Assembly: GCA_020725525.1 (NCBI GenBank)
Contig: DYEX01000061.1
Span: forward strand, 1-64,000
DNA length: 64,000 nucleotides
Reading direction: 5' to 3'
Source: Desulfovirgula sp.
Lineage (GTDB): Bacteria > Bacillota > Desulfotomaculia > Desulfotomaculales > Desulfovirgulaceae
Shown here in pieces: positions 26,605 through 35,374 of this stretch (position 1 is the stretch's first letter; each line of letters opens with the position of its first letter). Both the position numbers and the translations under genes were made by a program. Below the pieces are notes generated by a model. It was not told where the DNA came from. It saw only the letters and a list, made by a program, of their open reading frames with translations, and did not search any database.

Positions 26605-27393
26605 ATGGATTTTGCCCGGTTCAAGGAAATGATGCGCCAGCACTTTCGCCTGGACCTGAACAGCTACAAGGAAACTCAGCTGAAAAGGCGCCTGGACGCC
26701 TACCTGTTGCGGCGACAGCTTCCCGACTATGGCGCACTGTTCCAGAATCTCAAAAACGACCCCGGAGCCTACCAGTCCTTACTGGATTATCTGACCATCA
26801 ACGTATCGGAGTTTTTCCGGGACCCGGAAAGGTTTCGGGAGCTGGAAAGTATTGTTTTACCCGCCCTTTTAAAAGAAAAAAGAACGCTGAAAATATGGAG
26901 CGCCGCCTGCGCGGCGGGCGCCGAGCCTTACTCGGTAGCCATCATCCTGGAAGAACTTACCCCGGGACACCTGCACCACCTGGAGGCTACCGACATAGAT
27001 CAGAACATTCTGGTCAGGGCAAAAGAAGGCCGGTACCCCCCCGACGTTGTACGCAACGTAAGCTCGCAGCGGCTGGCCCGTTTTTTCACCCGGGAAAACG
27101 GTTTTTTTGTCATTAACGAAAATATCCGCCGGCGGGTGACCTTCAGGCGCCACGATTTGCTGAACGATCCCTTTGGTCAGGGTTACGACCTGATCCTGTG
27201 CCGCAACGTGACCATTTATTTTACCAGGGAAGCTCAGGACAGGTTAAACCAGAAACTTGCCCGGGCCCTTGTACCGGGGGGGGTATTATTTATTGGAGGA
27301 AGCGAAATGATTTTTAATTACCGGGAGCTGGGATTGCAAAAGTTACGCACCTGTTTTTACTGCAAGCAGGGGGCAAAGGGGGGGAGCTCTTGA
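26605..27393 (+). CDS. cheR: Chemotaxis methyltransferase CheR
   Basis: S-adenosylmethionine-dependent methyltransferase that methylates receptor glutamates. The 262-residue product has the N-terminal helical domain (QLKRRLDAYLLRR), the linker NVSEFFRDPERFREL, the SAM motif IWSAACAAGAEPYSVAIIL (about 96-114), a TDIDQN acid motif and DLILCRNVTIYFT. Its TGA overlaps the TTG start of cheC. Confidence 0.95.
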   Translation: MDFARFKEMMRQHFRLDLNSYKETQLKRRLDAYLLRRQLPDYGALFQNLKNDPGAYQSLLDYLTINVSEFFRDPERFRELESIVLPALLKEKRTLKIWSAACAAGAEPYSVAIILEELTPGHLHHLEATDIDQNILVRAKEGRYPPDVVRNVSSQRLARFFTRENGFFVINENIRRRVTFRRHDLLNDPFGQGYDLILCRNVTIYFTREAQDRLNQKLARALVPGGVLFIGGSEMIFNYRELGLQKLRTCFYCKQGAKGGSS

Positions 27394-28019
27394 GCTACAG
27401 GCCTCTTTCACCGGTGGAACTGGACGCCCTTAAAGAAATCGGCAATATCGGGCTGGGTAACGCGGTGACCTCCCTGGCCCAGCTAATCAACCGCCGGGTG
27501 AACATGCGGGTACCCCGCAGCAGCTTTCTGCCCTTTGAAGAAATGATTGAACTGGTGGGAGGCTACGAGGAGCTGGTGGGATGTGTGAGCCTGCGGGTGC
27601 TGGGGGATGCCCCGAGCATAGTACTGTATATCTTCGACAAAGAAAGCACCTTCCACCTGGTAGACATGCTCATGGGCCTGCCGGTGGGTACAACCGGAGA
27701 ACTGGATGAAATGGCCCAATCGGCAATAAAGGAAATCGGCAATGTGCTTACCGGTTCCTTTGTCAGTGCCATCAGCATGATGACCGGCCTGAAAATGATC
27801 ACCACCGTGCCGCTGTTTGCCTTCGACATGCTGGGTGCGGTGCTGACTTCCCTGATGGTGGCCGCGGGAAGGGTGGAAGACCAGGTGCTGGTTATTGAAA
27901 CAGAGCTGTTCCATAATGCGGAAACATTGATTAAAGGGCACTTTTTCCTGCTCACCGAACCGGGAGCCATCGACCGGCTGATGGCCGCCCTCGGTTTCAG
28001 TGAAGGGCAGGGCTCTTAA
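27390..28019 (+). CDS. cheC: CheY-P phosphatase CheC
   Basis: CheC hydrolyses CheY-P and binds CheD. The 209-residue product has both active-site pairs of the family: Glu16/Asn19 in LKEIGNIGLGNAV and Glu115/Asn118 in AIKEIGNVLTGSF. The spacing matches Thermotoga CheC. Start is TTG 27390 after GGGGGGGAG, overlapping the cheR stop. Confidence 0.94.
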   Translation: MSYRPLSPVELDALKEIGNIGLGNAVTSLAQLINRRVNMRVPRSSFLPFEEMIELVGGYEELVGCVSLRVLGDAPSIVLYIFDKESTFHLVDMLMGLPVGTTGELDEMAQSAIKEIGNVLTGSFVSAISMMTGLKMITTVPLFAFDMLGAVLTSLMVAAGRVEDQVLVIETELFHNAETLIKGHFFLLTEPGAIDRLMAALGFSEGQGS

Positions 28020-28041
28020 AACATGCGAGGGGGAAACAGCA

Positions 28042-28416
28042 TTGGGTAAAAGGATCCTGGTGGTGGACGACGCTGCCTTCATGCGCATGATGATTAAAAA
28101 CATCGTCACCAAAAACGGCTATGAAGTAGCGGGGGAAGCTGAAAACGGCAAGCAGGCCGTGGAGAAGTACGCCGAATTAAGGCCCGATATTGTCACCATG
28201 GACATCACCATGCCCGAGATGGACGGCATCGACGCAGTGAAGGCCATCCGGGCCATTGATCCCAACGCCAGCATTATCATGGTCAGTGCCATGGGTCAGC
28301 AGGCCATGGTCATGGACGCCATCCAGGCCGGAGCAAGGGACTTCATTGTCAAGCCCTTTCAACAGGACCGTCTCCTGCAGGCTATTGAGCGGGTGCTATC
28401 CCGTTCCCGCAAGTAA
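28042..28416 (+). CDS. cheY: Chemotaxis response regulator CheY
   Basis: Single-domain receiver, 124 residues. The acidic pocket VVDDAAFMR, phospho-acceptor Asp54 in VTMDITMPEMDG, the switch Ser in MVSAMGQ and Lys in FIVKPFQ are all present. TTG at 28042 is chosen because GAGGGGGAA lies 7-8 bases upstream and the product then starts at the first beta strand. Its kinase CheA is not in this window. Confidence 0.95.
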   Translation: MGKRILVVDDAAFMRMMIKNIVTKNGYEVAGEAENGKQAVEKYAELRPDIVTMDITMPEMDGIDAVKAIRAIDPNASIIMVSAMGQQAMVMDAIQAGARDFIVKPFQQDRLLQAIERVLSRSRK

Positions 28417-28437
28417 TACCATAAGGAGGCGTGTTGA

Positions 28438-29433
28438 ATGCAGGAAGTCCTGAGCCAGGGGGAAATAGATTCCCTTCTGGCGGCCCTTACCTCCGGTGAA
28501 CTGAGCCTGGAGGAGGCCCAAAAGTCCCCGGCTTCCCCGGTCAAACCCTACGACTTCCGCCGGCCGAATAAATTTTCCAAGGAGCACCTGCGCACCCTGG
28601 AAATGCTGCACCAGCATTTTGCCCGGCTCCTGTCCAGCTTCCTTTCCGGCTACCTGCGGGCCACGGTCAGCGTGGAAATGGCTTCGGTGGGACAGATGAT
28701 CTATGAAGAATTCATCCGTTCCATTCCCAGCCCTACGGCCCTGGCCGTTTTTAGTTTAAAACCCCTGGAAGGTTCGGCACTGATGGAAACCAATACCCAG
28801 GTGGTTTTTCCCATGCTGGACCTGCTTTTCGGCGGGCCGGGTACTTCCACAGTTCAGATACGGGAACTGACCGACATCGAGCTGACGGTGGTACGGCGGC
28901 TGGTAAAACGCATTTTAGAGCACCTGGCCCAGGCCTGGCATGATTTTTATACCGTTGAGCCGGAAGTCCAGGCCATCGAAACCAACCCCAGAATGCAGCA
29001 GCTGTACTCACCCAATGAAGTGGTGGCGCTGATCACCTTTGCCGTATCCATTAACGAAGAAGAGCGGGGTTTTATCAATCTGTGCCTGCCGTATATATTG
29101 ATGGAGCCGGTGATATCCCGGCTTTCGGTGCGCCAGCAGTTCAGCCGCCAGGTGGGGGGCCCCCGCCCCGAGGATCTGGAGCGGCTGAGCCACTGGCTTG
29201 GATTTTCCCGGGTGGAATTGCAGGTGATCCTGGGAGAAACGGAAATCACCGTGCATGAATTGCTGCAACTGCAGGAAGGAGACGTACTGGTGTTAAACCG
29301 CCATCTAAACCAGGACCTGGACCTTTACGTGGAAGGGGAGCGTAAATTTGGCGTGCAGGCCGGCCGGGTGGGACAGAATATGGCGGTGCAGGTGGTATCG
29401 CTCATTGAGGAGGAAGTAAATGGTGCCGGATAA
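28438..29433 (+). CDS. fliM: Flagellar motor switch protein FliM
   Basis: C-ring protein that binds CheY-P and joins FliG to FliN/FliY. The 331-residue product has the N-terminal CheY-binding peptide VLSQGEIDSLLAAL, the CheC-like middle domain with QMIYEEFIRSIPSPTALAVF, and a C-terminal SPOA domain (HELLQLQEGDVLVLN). AAGGAGGCG precedes ATG. The last 14 bases overlap fliY. Confidence 0.96.
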   Translation: MQEVLSQGEIDSLLAALTSGELSLEEAQKSPASPVKPYDFRRPNKFSKEHLRTLEMLHQHFARLLSSFLSGYLRATVSVEMASVGQMIYEEFIRSIPSPTALAVFSLKPLEGSALMETNTQVVFPMLDLLFGGPGTSTVQIRELTDIELTVVRRLVKRILEHLAQAWHDFYTVEPEVQAIETNPRMQQLYSPNEVVALITFAVSINEEERGFINLCLPYILMEPVISRLSVRQQFSRQVGGPRPEDLERLSHWLGFSRVELQVILGETEITVHELLQLQEGDVLVLNRHLNQDLDLYVEGERKFGVQAGRVGQNMAVQVVSLIEEEVNGAG

Positions 29434-30724
29434 TAATCAGTTTTTAAGTCAGGAAGAAATAGACGCCCTGCTAAAGGCCGCTGGCGGAGAACCTGCGCCG
29501 GAAGAGGACCCGCAGGCCGGACAGGGGGCGGAAGAAGCGGCTGCTACCTCCACAGTGGCCCGCGAGGATACTCCAGGGGAATATATGGAGGCTCCGGACA
29601 TTGATTCCGGGGTGGCCCCTGAACTATCCGGGGAACCTGCAGGCACCATCTCGACAGTGGGTGAAGCGCCGCCGGAAAGCAGCCCCCTGACCGCAGTGGA
29701 CCTGACCCCCGAAGAAAGGGATGCCCTGGGGGAAATTGGCAACATTTCCATGGGCTCCGCAGCCACCACCCTGTCCGAACTCCTGAGACAGAAAGTAACC
29801 ATTACCAGCCCCCGGGTGGTCACCTGCACGCAGGAAAAGCTTTTTGCCAGCTTTAAGGTCCCCTATGTAATCATTCAGGTGGAGTTTAAGGAAGGGCTCA
29901 AGGGGTTCAACGTACTCATCATCCAGTTAAAGGACGCCATGGTCATGGCCGATTTGATGATGGGCGGCGACGGTACCAACGTGTCGGAACAGATCTCCGA
30001 ACTGGAGCTTTCGGCAGCCTCGGAAGCCATGAACCAGATGATCGGCACGGCCTCCACCTCTTTAGCTACCATCTTCCGCCGTACCATCAACATCTCCCCA
30101 CCCCAGACCACAGTACTGGAGGTGTCCGAAGGAGGGGCCGGTTACCGGCTGCCCATCGAAGACCCCATTGTCGTGGTTTCTTTTAAGATGACCATCGGCG
30201 ATCTGGTGGATACGGAGATCATGCAGATCATGAGCCTGGAGACGGCCAGGGAGGAGGCCGCCATCCTTTTAGAGCAGTTAACGGCGGAAACGACAGCTCC
30301 CGCCCCGGAACCGGCAGCCGGAGGGCAGGAGACCGTCCCGCCCCCTGAACCACAGCCGGCGGTTGCCCGGGTGGAAACACCCCCGGCAAGGGTTGTAGGG
30401 GCACCGCCTGCGAGCGGTGAAAGGCGCGCTTTTGCCACCTTAAGCGAAGAGGAGCAGCGTAAGCTGGAGCTGCTGCTGGACATCCCCCTGAAGGTCAGCG
30501 TGGTCCTGGGCCGCACCCGGCGGCCCATTAAGGAGGTACTGGGTTTGACGCCGGGAGCCATTGTGGAACTTTCTTCCCTGGTGGATGAACCGGTGGAGGT
30601 GCTGGTGAACGGCACCCTGGTGGCCCGTGGGGAAGTGGTGGTGGTCAACGAAAACTTCGGCGTGCGCATCACCAGCATTATCAGCCCGGAAGAGCGGGTG
30701 GAACAGCTGGGAACGCGGCATTGA
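29420..30724 (+). CDS. fliY: Flagellar motor switch phosphatase FliY
   Basis: A 434-residue fusion of three parts: an N-terminal FliM-like peptide (FLSQEEIDALLKA), a CheC-type phosphatase domain with paired Glu/Asn motifs (LGEIGNISMGSA and ASEAMNQMIGTAS), and a C-terminal FliN/SPOA domain (about 345-430, with GLTPGAIVELSSLVDEPVEV and GEVVVVNENFGVRI). Pro/Ala-rich linkers separate the domains. It removes phosphate from CheY-P at the switch. Last gene of the operon; a strong terminator follows. Confidence 0.94.
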   Translation: MVPDNNQFLSQEEIDALLKAAGGEPAPEEDPQAGQGAEEAAATSTVAREDTPGEYMEAPDIDSGVAPELSGEPAGTISTVGEAPPESSPLTAVDLTPEERDALGEIGNISMGSAATTLSELLRQKVTITSPRVVTCTQEKLFASFKVPYVIIQVEFKEGLKGFNVLIIQLKDAMVMADLMMGGDGTNVSEQISELELSAASEAMNQMIGTASTSLATIFRRTINISPPQTTVLEVSEGGAGYRLPIEDPIVVVSFKMTIGDLVDTEIMQIMSLETAREEAAILLEQLTAETTAPAPEPAAGGQETVPPPEPQPAVARVETPPARVVGAPPASGERRAFATLSEEEQRKLELLLDIPLKVSVVLGRTRRPIKEVLGLTPGAIVELSSLVDEPVEVLVNGTLVARGEVVVVNENFGVRITSIISPEERVEQLGTRH

Positions 30725-30730
30725 GGAAAA

Positions 30731-30759
30731 CAGGCGGGTAACCCCGCCTGCAATTTTTT
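30731..30759 (+). terminator. Terminator of the flagellar/chemotaxis operon
   Basis: CAGGCGGG (30731-30738) and CCCGCCTG (30743-30750) form a perfect 8-bp stem with a TAAC loop, followed by CAA and six T (30754-30759), with a second T-rich stretch shortly after. It begins 7 bases after the fliY stop and is the only strong terminator since the riboswitch. Confidence 0.9.
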
Positions 30760-30884
30760 ATGTTAATTTTTTTGCAGGAAGATTTTGCAACAAAAAAGGA
30801 GGAATTAAGGAATTATTGTAGAATGGTGTAACTTGTGCCTTAAGTATCCTGACAAAACTTTATAACACAGAAGGAGTTAGACCC

Positions 30885-32456
30885 ATGGCCAAAGCAACTG
30901 CCACAGCCTCCCGGGCAAATCGCACAAGGGAATTGGCTGCAGTAACGGCGGCTGCCCGCCCCTGGACCTGCCAGGTCGCCTTCTGGGGACTGGCGGCGCT
31001 GCTCTTTTTCCCACCCTTTTTCCGGGGGCTCTTCTTCCCTCCCGAGCAGGAACTGGCCCTGATGAGTGCGGCGGTGGTCTTCTGGTTCACCTGGCTCTGG
31101 AAGCACGGGCGGCGGGATTACAGCTTTTTATCGCACTCCCTGGACTATTTCACCCTGGCCCTGCCTCTGGTGTACGTTATTGCCGCCTTCGGGGCGGTCA
31201 ACTACGGCCTGGCCGTAGACGAGATCGTCAAGAACATCCTGTATTTCCTGGCCTACTGGGTGGCCGTTCAGGTGGTGGAGCGGGAAGAAGACGCCGGCCG
31301 GCTGCTGCATGTCATTTATCTGGCCGCCGCCGGTGTAGCATTGGCCGGTCTCTTCACGGCCACCGGCCTAGTATATATAAAGGACGGTTTTCTAAACGGA
31401 CGGATTTATTCTACCTTCCAGTACCCCAACGCCCTGGCCAGCTACCTGGCCCTGGCAGGCTTCCTGGGGCTGTTCTTCTGGGCGAACTACGGTTCCCGCA
31501 CCGTGGGTGAAAGCATTACCGACCGGACGCTGCTCAAAACCCTGCCCCGGCGCCTGCTGGAATGCCGGCCGTACGGGCATTTTTACGCCGCGGCCAACTT
31601 CATCATCCTGGCCGTGCTCTTCGGCACCAAATCCCGCGGCGGCCTGCTCATCACCGGCGCAGTGTTCGTGCTCTACCTGATCGGGCTGCACTGGCAAAAG
31701 CGGCTGCCGGTACTGCTGCATGCGCTGTATGTGGGCGGCCTTGGTTATATTGCATCCCATAAGTTCATCGCGTCGGCCATGGCCAAACAGATGGGAACGG
31801 CCTGGCTCTGGTTTTCCGGCGGGCTGGCTCTGGTGCTGGCCGGGCAGTGGGCTTATGGCTTTGCGGAAAGGCGCTTTTTATCCCAGTGGTTTGAAAATAA
31901 AAAGCGGGTGAATGTGGCTTTGGCTTCTATAGTAATCGCCTGTTTGATTGCAGGCACGGTGGTGTTGGCTGCACACCCTCAGGCACTGGAGAAGGTGACA
32001 AGCTTTACCTACCTGCGCAATGCCTTTGAACGCGCCTATTTTGTTAAAGATGCCCTGGCCATGATTAAAGACCGCCCCGTTCTGGGCTGGGGGGGCGGCG
32101 GCTGGGAAGAGGCCTACCGGGCCTACCAGGGCTACCTGTACAACTCCAACGAGGTACACAGCCACTACTTCCAGGTGGCCGTGGAGACTGGCATGGTGGG
32201 ACTGCTTGTGATGCTGGGCATCTGGGCCTCCTTCCTGTGTGCCGCCCACCGGGCGTACTGGAGCGCGCCCGCCGGCAGCACCCGCCGGGCCATGGCCTGG
32301 GCCATGACCGCCGGAGCCCTGGCCGTGGGCCTGCACGCAGCAGTTGACTTCGACCTGTCTCTTTCGGCTCTAACACTGGCGTTGTGGACTCTCTTTGCCT
32401 GCGTCAGGGTTTCAGGTTATAATCGAAACAGGGAAATAAGTGTGGAAGGTGAGTGA
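30885..32456 (+). CDS. O-antigen polymerase/ligase family membrane protein
   Basis: A 523-residue integral membrane protein with about 12 hydrophobic segments. The large external loop before the last helices carries the Wzy/WaaL-type pattern: PVLGWGGGGWEEAY, then NEVHSHYFQVAVETGMVGLL, as in O-antigen ligase family (PF04932) proteins. It likely polymerises or transfers a lipid-linked glycan outside the membrane; which of the two cannot be told. It begins the surface-glycan locus 126 bases after the flagellar terminator. AGAAGGAG precedes ATG. Confidence 0.82.
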   Translation: MAKATATASRANRTRELAAVTAAARPWTCQVAFWGLAALLFFPPFFRGLFFPPEQELALMSAAVVFWFTWLWKHGRRDYSFLSHSLDYFTLALPLVYVIAAFGAVNYGLAVDEIVKNILYFLAYWVAVQVVEREEDAGRLLHVIYLAAAGVALAGLFTATGLVYIKDGFLNGRIYSTFQYPNALASYLALAGFLGLFFWANYGSRTVGESITDRTLLKTLPRRLLECRPYGHFYAAANFIILAVLFGTKSRGGLLITGAVFVLYLIGLHWQKRLPVLLHALYVGGLGYIASHKFIASAMAKQMGTAWLWFSGGLALVLAGQWAYGFAERRFLSQWFENKKRVNVALASIVIACLIAGTVVLAAHPQALEKVTSFTYLRNAFERAYFVKDALAMIKDRPVLGWGGGGWEEAYRAYQGYLYNSNEVHSHYFQVAVETGMVGLLVMLGIWASFLCAAHRAYWSAPAGSTRRAMAWAMTAGALAVGLHAAVDFDLSLSALTLALWTLFACVRVSGYNRNREISVEGE

Positions 32457-32737
32457 TGATGCAATTCCGTAATGGCTTTTTTACTTTCGTTTTAAAGAAA
32501 AGTGGCGGGTACTGGGTGGCCTTATGTCTGGAAAATGGCCTGATCGGCCAGGGAAAAACAAAGGACGAGGCTATTTTTAAATTAAAAGAAGCCATTGACT
32601 CTTTCGAAGATGCCCGCAGGGAAGATCCCGAAATTTACACGGCACCCGTTCCGATAAATGAATTACATGAGTTTTTATCAATGCCTTCTGATGAACCTGT
32701 ACCTGAATACTTCGAACTGAGGGCAATCCATGCCTAA
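32456..32737 (+). CDS. HicB-family antitoxin-like protein, orphan
   Basis: A 93-residue protein with the partially degraded RNase-H-like fold of HicB: FVLKKSGGYWVALCLENGLIGQ, then TKDEAIFKLKEAIDSFEDA. No HicA toxin gene is next to it, so it is an orphan antitoxin or has another regulatory use. Starts GTG 32453, ATG 32456 and ATG 32459 are all possible after GGAAGG; the gene overlaps the previous stop codon. Confidence 0.65.
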   Translation: MMQFRNGFFTFVLKKSGGYWVALCLENGLIGQGKTKDEAIFKLKEAIDSFEDARREDPEIYTAPVPINELHEFLSMPSDEPVPEYFELRAIHA

Positions 32738-32781
32738 AAAGTGATAAAGAGATAGGATTTAGTATTTAAGGACTGATAAAA

Positions 32782-33714
32782 ATGGCTAAAAAAGCTAAAC
32801 GCAAGAAGATCTTACAGGTAACAGGTGAACCTGCTCAAACAACAGTTACCCTAATGCGGCGTGTAAAAAGCGCCAGGAGCCAACCCTCGAAACCAGCCGT
32901 CCTGGCCGCAGCCTCCGTTGTCAGCGCCATAGTGTTCCTTTTTGCTTTCTTCCTGGCCTCTGCCGACAGCTACGCCCGCCAGGCAACCGGATACCTGCAG
33001 CAGGGAAACGTCCAGCAGGGCCTGGCCGCCATGCAAAAGGCAGCCGCTTATAATCCTTTCAATGCCGACTACCATACCGTCCTGATGCGCATTTACCTCA
33101 GTACGGGCAGGCCCCGGCAGGCCCTGGAGGAAGCCCGCCGGGCCGCCGCCCTGAGCCGTTTCAGCGCCGGGCGCCAGGCCGACCTGGCCCGGGCCTCCCT
33201 GGCCGCCGGCAGGTATGCCGGCGCCGTGGCTTACGCCCGCCGGGCAGTGGAACTGGCACCGTACCAGATCGCCTGGTACGAAACTCTGGCCGCCACCTGC
33301 GCTGCCGCCGGCAGGGGTGAACTGCAGGCCGGCAACAGGGATGCCGCCCGCCGGCACCTGGAGGAAGCCCTGAAGGTACCGGAGATGATCCAGGCCCGCG
33401 TGGCGGGGCTGGGGGAAGAAGAGAAGAAGCTCTGGGTAGACGCCCCCATGCTCTCCGTTACGCCCGGAGTACACCTGGGCGTGGGACAGGCCCGGTACCT
33501 GCTGGGCGACCTGCCGGGAGCGGAAAAAAGCCTGCAGGCCGCTCTGCAGGATAATCAGTTGAAAGGAGAAGCGTACCTGTGGCTGGCTCTGGTGAGAGAA
33601 AAGCAGGGTAAAACGGAGGAAGCGAAAAAGCTGGTAAAGGAAGCCGGGCAGATAAACAAAAGTTTTGAAGCGGCTTTTCAGCAGTTGAAGGCAGTTCCGG
33701 CCTTGCAGGGATAA
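32782..33714 (+). CDS. Membrane-anchored TPR protein
   Basis: A 310-residue protein with a Lys/Arg-rich N terminus, a single membrane helix at about 41-61, and tetratricopeptide-type helical repeats outside (for example ATGYLQQGNVQQGLAAMQKA and RYLLGDLPGAEKSLQAALQ). Such proteins often scaffold glycan or envelope machinery. It lies between the polymerase-like gene and the glycan exporter. Specific function not recognised. Confidence 0.75.
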   Translation: MAKKAKRKKILQVTGEPAQTTVTLMRRVKSARSQPSKPAVLAAASVVSAIVFLFAFFLASADSYARQATGYLQQGNVQQGLAAMQKAAAYNPFNADYHTVLMRIYLSTGRPRQALEEARRAAALSRFSAGRQADLARASLAAGRYAGAVAYARRAVELAPYQIAWYETLAATCAAAGRGELQAGNRDAARRHLEEALKVPEMIQARVAGLGEEEKKLWVDAPMLSVTPGVHLGVGQARYLLGDLPGAEKSLQAALQDNQLKGEAYLWLALVREKQGKTEEAKKLVKEAGQINKSFEAAFQQLKAVPALQG

Positions 33715-33733
33715 ATCAAGCAGGTGCAATAAT

Positions 33734-34510
33734 ATGTGTGAGCAGATCAAAGAGATTTACGCCTACAGGGAAATGCTCAGAAATCTGGTGGCCAAAGAGC
33801 TCCGGGCACGCTACAAAGGGTCGGTGCTCGGTTTTTTGTGGACATTCTTCAATCCTCTTCTTATGCTGGTCGTTTATAACGTCGTATTTTCTTTTGTCAT
33901 GCGGGCTCAAATCGAAAATTACGCCATGTTTCTTTTTGTGGCCCTTTTACCCTGGAACTATCTTTCGGTCTCAGTCCTCCAGGGAGCGGCCAGCCTGGTG
34001 CAGAACGGCGCCCTGATTAAAAAAATCTACTTCCCCCGGGAGGTCCTACCCCTCTCGGTGGTCCTGGCCAACCTGGTCAACTACCTGTTAAGCCTTTTAA
34101 TCCTCGTTCCGGCCCTTCTGGCCTTCAAAATTAAGCTCACCGCAGCGCTCCTGGCCTTCCCGGTAGTGCTGCTGGTGGAAACCATGCTGGTGACTTCCCT
34201 GGCCCTCTGTGTTTCGGCGGCCAACGTTTACTTCCGGGATCTGGAGCACATCGTGGGTATTTTGATGACCGTGTGGTTTTTTCTCACCCCCGTGCTCTAC
34301 CCGGTGGACATAATACCGGCGAAAGTGAAGCCCTTTTTCAGCCTCAATCCCGCCACCCCCTTGATGGAAGCCTACCGGGCCATTTTCTTCTACGGCCGCT
34401 GGCCCGACTGGGCGTCCCTGGGCTACCTGGCCGCAGGCCTGGCAGTTCTTTTGACGCTGAGCCTGGTTTTCTTTAACCGGCTGCAGCGCAACATAGCCGA
34501 AGAAATTTAA
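33734..34510 (+). CDS. ABC-2 type glycan exporter permease (Wzm/TagG-like)
   Basis: A 258-residue permease of the ABC-2 family with six membrane helices. Family features are the amphipathic N terminus ending VAKELRARYKGSVLGFLWTF, LIKKIYFPREVLPLSVVLAN, and FFLTPVLYPVDIIP. Together with the following ATPase it should export a lipid-linked polysaccharide or teichoic acid precursor. Gene symbol is left open because Wzm and TagG cannot be told apart here. Confidence 0.9.
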   Translation: MCEQIKEIYAYREMLRNLVAKELRARYKGSVLGFLWTFFNPLLMLVVYNVVFSFVMRAQIENYAMFLFVALLPWNYLSVSVLQGAASLVQNGALIKKIYFPREVLPLSVVLANLVNYLLSLLILVPALLAFKIKLTAALLAFPVVLLVETMLVTSLALCVSAANVYFRDLEHIVGILMTVWFFLTPVLYPVDIIPAKVKPFFSLNPATPLMEAYRAIFFYGRWPDWASLGYLAAGLAVLLTLSLVFFNRLQRNIAEEI

Positions 34511-34525
34511 AGCGGAGGGCATCCC

Positions 34526-35263
34526 GTGGCTGCAGTGGAAGTAGTAAATTTATGGAAAAAATTCCGCATCTACCACGAGCGGGCAATATCCCTCAAGGAG
34601 CGGGTCATCTTCTGGGGCCGGCAGCGCGCCGAAGACTTCTGGGCGCTCAAAAACATAAACCTCACCGTGCCGCGGGGAACAACCGTGGGCCTCATCGGCC
34701 GCAACGGCTCCGGCAAGAGCACCCTTTTAAAAGTAATCAGCCGCATCTTATACCCCACGGAGGGTGAAGTGCGCGTAAAGGGGAGGGTTTCCACCCTGCT
34801 GGAGCTGGGCGCCGGCTTCCACCCCGACTTCACGGGCCGGGAGAACATTTTCTTAAACGCCTCCATCCTCGGCCTGACCCGCAAAGAGATCAAGGAGCGC
34901 CTGGACGACATCATCGCCTTTGCCGAGCTGGGCGACTTCATCGACAACCCGGTACGCAACTATTCCTCGGGCATGTACATGCGGCTGGGCTTTGCCGTGG
35001 CCGTGCACGTGGACCCGGAAATCCTGCTCATCGACGAAGTGCTGGCCGTGGGGGACCTGGCCTTCCAGGAGAAGTGCCTGGCCCGCATCCGGGAACTGCA
35101 GGGGCAGGGGAAGACCATCATCTTCGTCACCCACGCGCCAAAGCAGGTGGCGGAACTGTGCGACCTGGCGGTGTGGCTCGACCGGGGGGAGATAAGGATG
35201 CAGGGCCCGGCCAGGGAAGTGGCCCGGGCGTATGCGGAGTTTATGGGCGGGGCGGCGGGGTGA
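34526..35263 (+). CDS. Glycan exporter ATPase (Wzt/TagH-like)
   Basis: A 245-residue ABC ATPase. It shows the Wzt/TagH-type start (VVNLWKKFRIYHERAISLKE), Walker A GRNGSGKST at 58-66, the signature YSSGMYMRLGF, and Walker B EILLIDEVLAVGD. It lacks the long C-terminal carbohydrate-binding domain of many Wzt proteins, so export is probably not tied to a terminal cap. Start is GTG 34526 after GCGGAGGG, 15 bases after the permease gene. Confidence 0.9.
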   Translation: MAAVEVVNLWKKFRIYHERAISLKERVIFWGRQRAEDFWALKNINLTVPRGTTVGLIGRNGSGKSTLLKVISRILYPTEGEVRVKGRVSTLLELGAGFHPDFTGRENIFLNASILGLTRKEIKERLDDIIAFAELGDFIDNPVRNYSSGMYMRLGFAVAVHVDPEILLIDEVLAVGDLAFQEKCLARIRELQGQGKTIIFVTHAPKQVAELCDLAVWLDRGEIRMQGPAREVARAYAEFMGGAAG

Positions 35264-35271
35264 AGCGGGAT

Positions 35272-35328
35272 TGCAGCTCCGGGTTCACCGTTCATCTGGA
35301 AAGCATCTTCAAAGGTTGGCCGGGTTAA
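35272..35328 (+). pseudogene. Orphan 3' tail of a Uma2-type gene (copy 1)
   Basis: After the ATPase stop codon, the frame SGFTVHLESIFKGWPG with its stop matches the last residues (SGFTVRLESIFESWPG) of the intact Uma2 gene ending at 56455. Nothing of the upstream part of the gene is present. Similarity ends at the stop codon here, whereas copy 2 at 49985 also keeps the 3' flank. Confidence 0.8.
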
Positions 35329-35374
35329 TTTTATCTATTTTCGGGTGGGGGAAAATGGTAGGAGGAACTATCCC

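Noticed and set aside
30785-30866. Possible promoters before the O-antigen polymerase gene (TAGAAT at 30819 and TATAAC at 30861)
   Set aside because: Neither has a -35 hexamer at suitable distance, so no promoter is claimed, although one is expected after the strong terminator.
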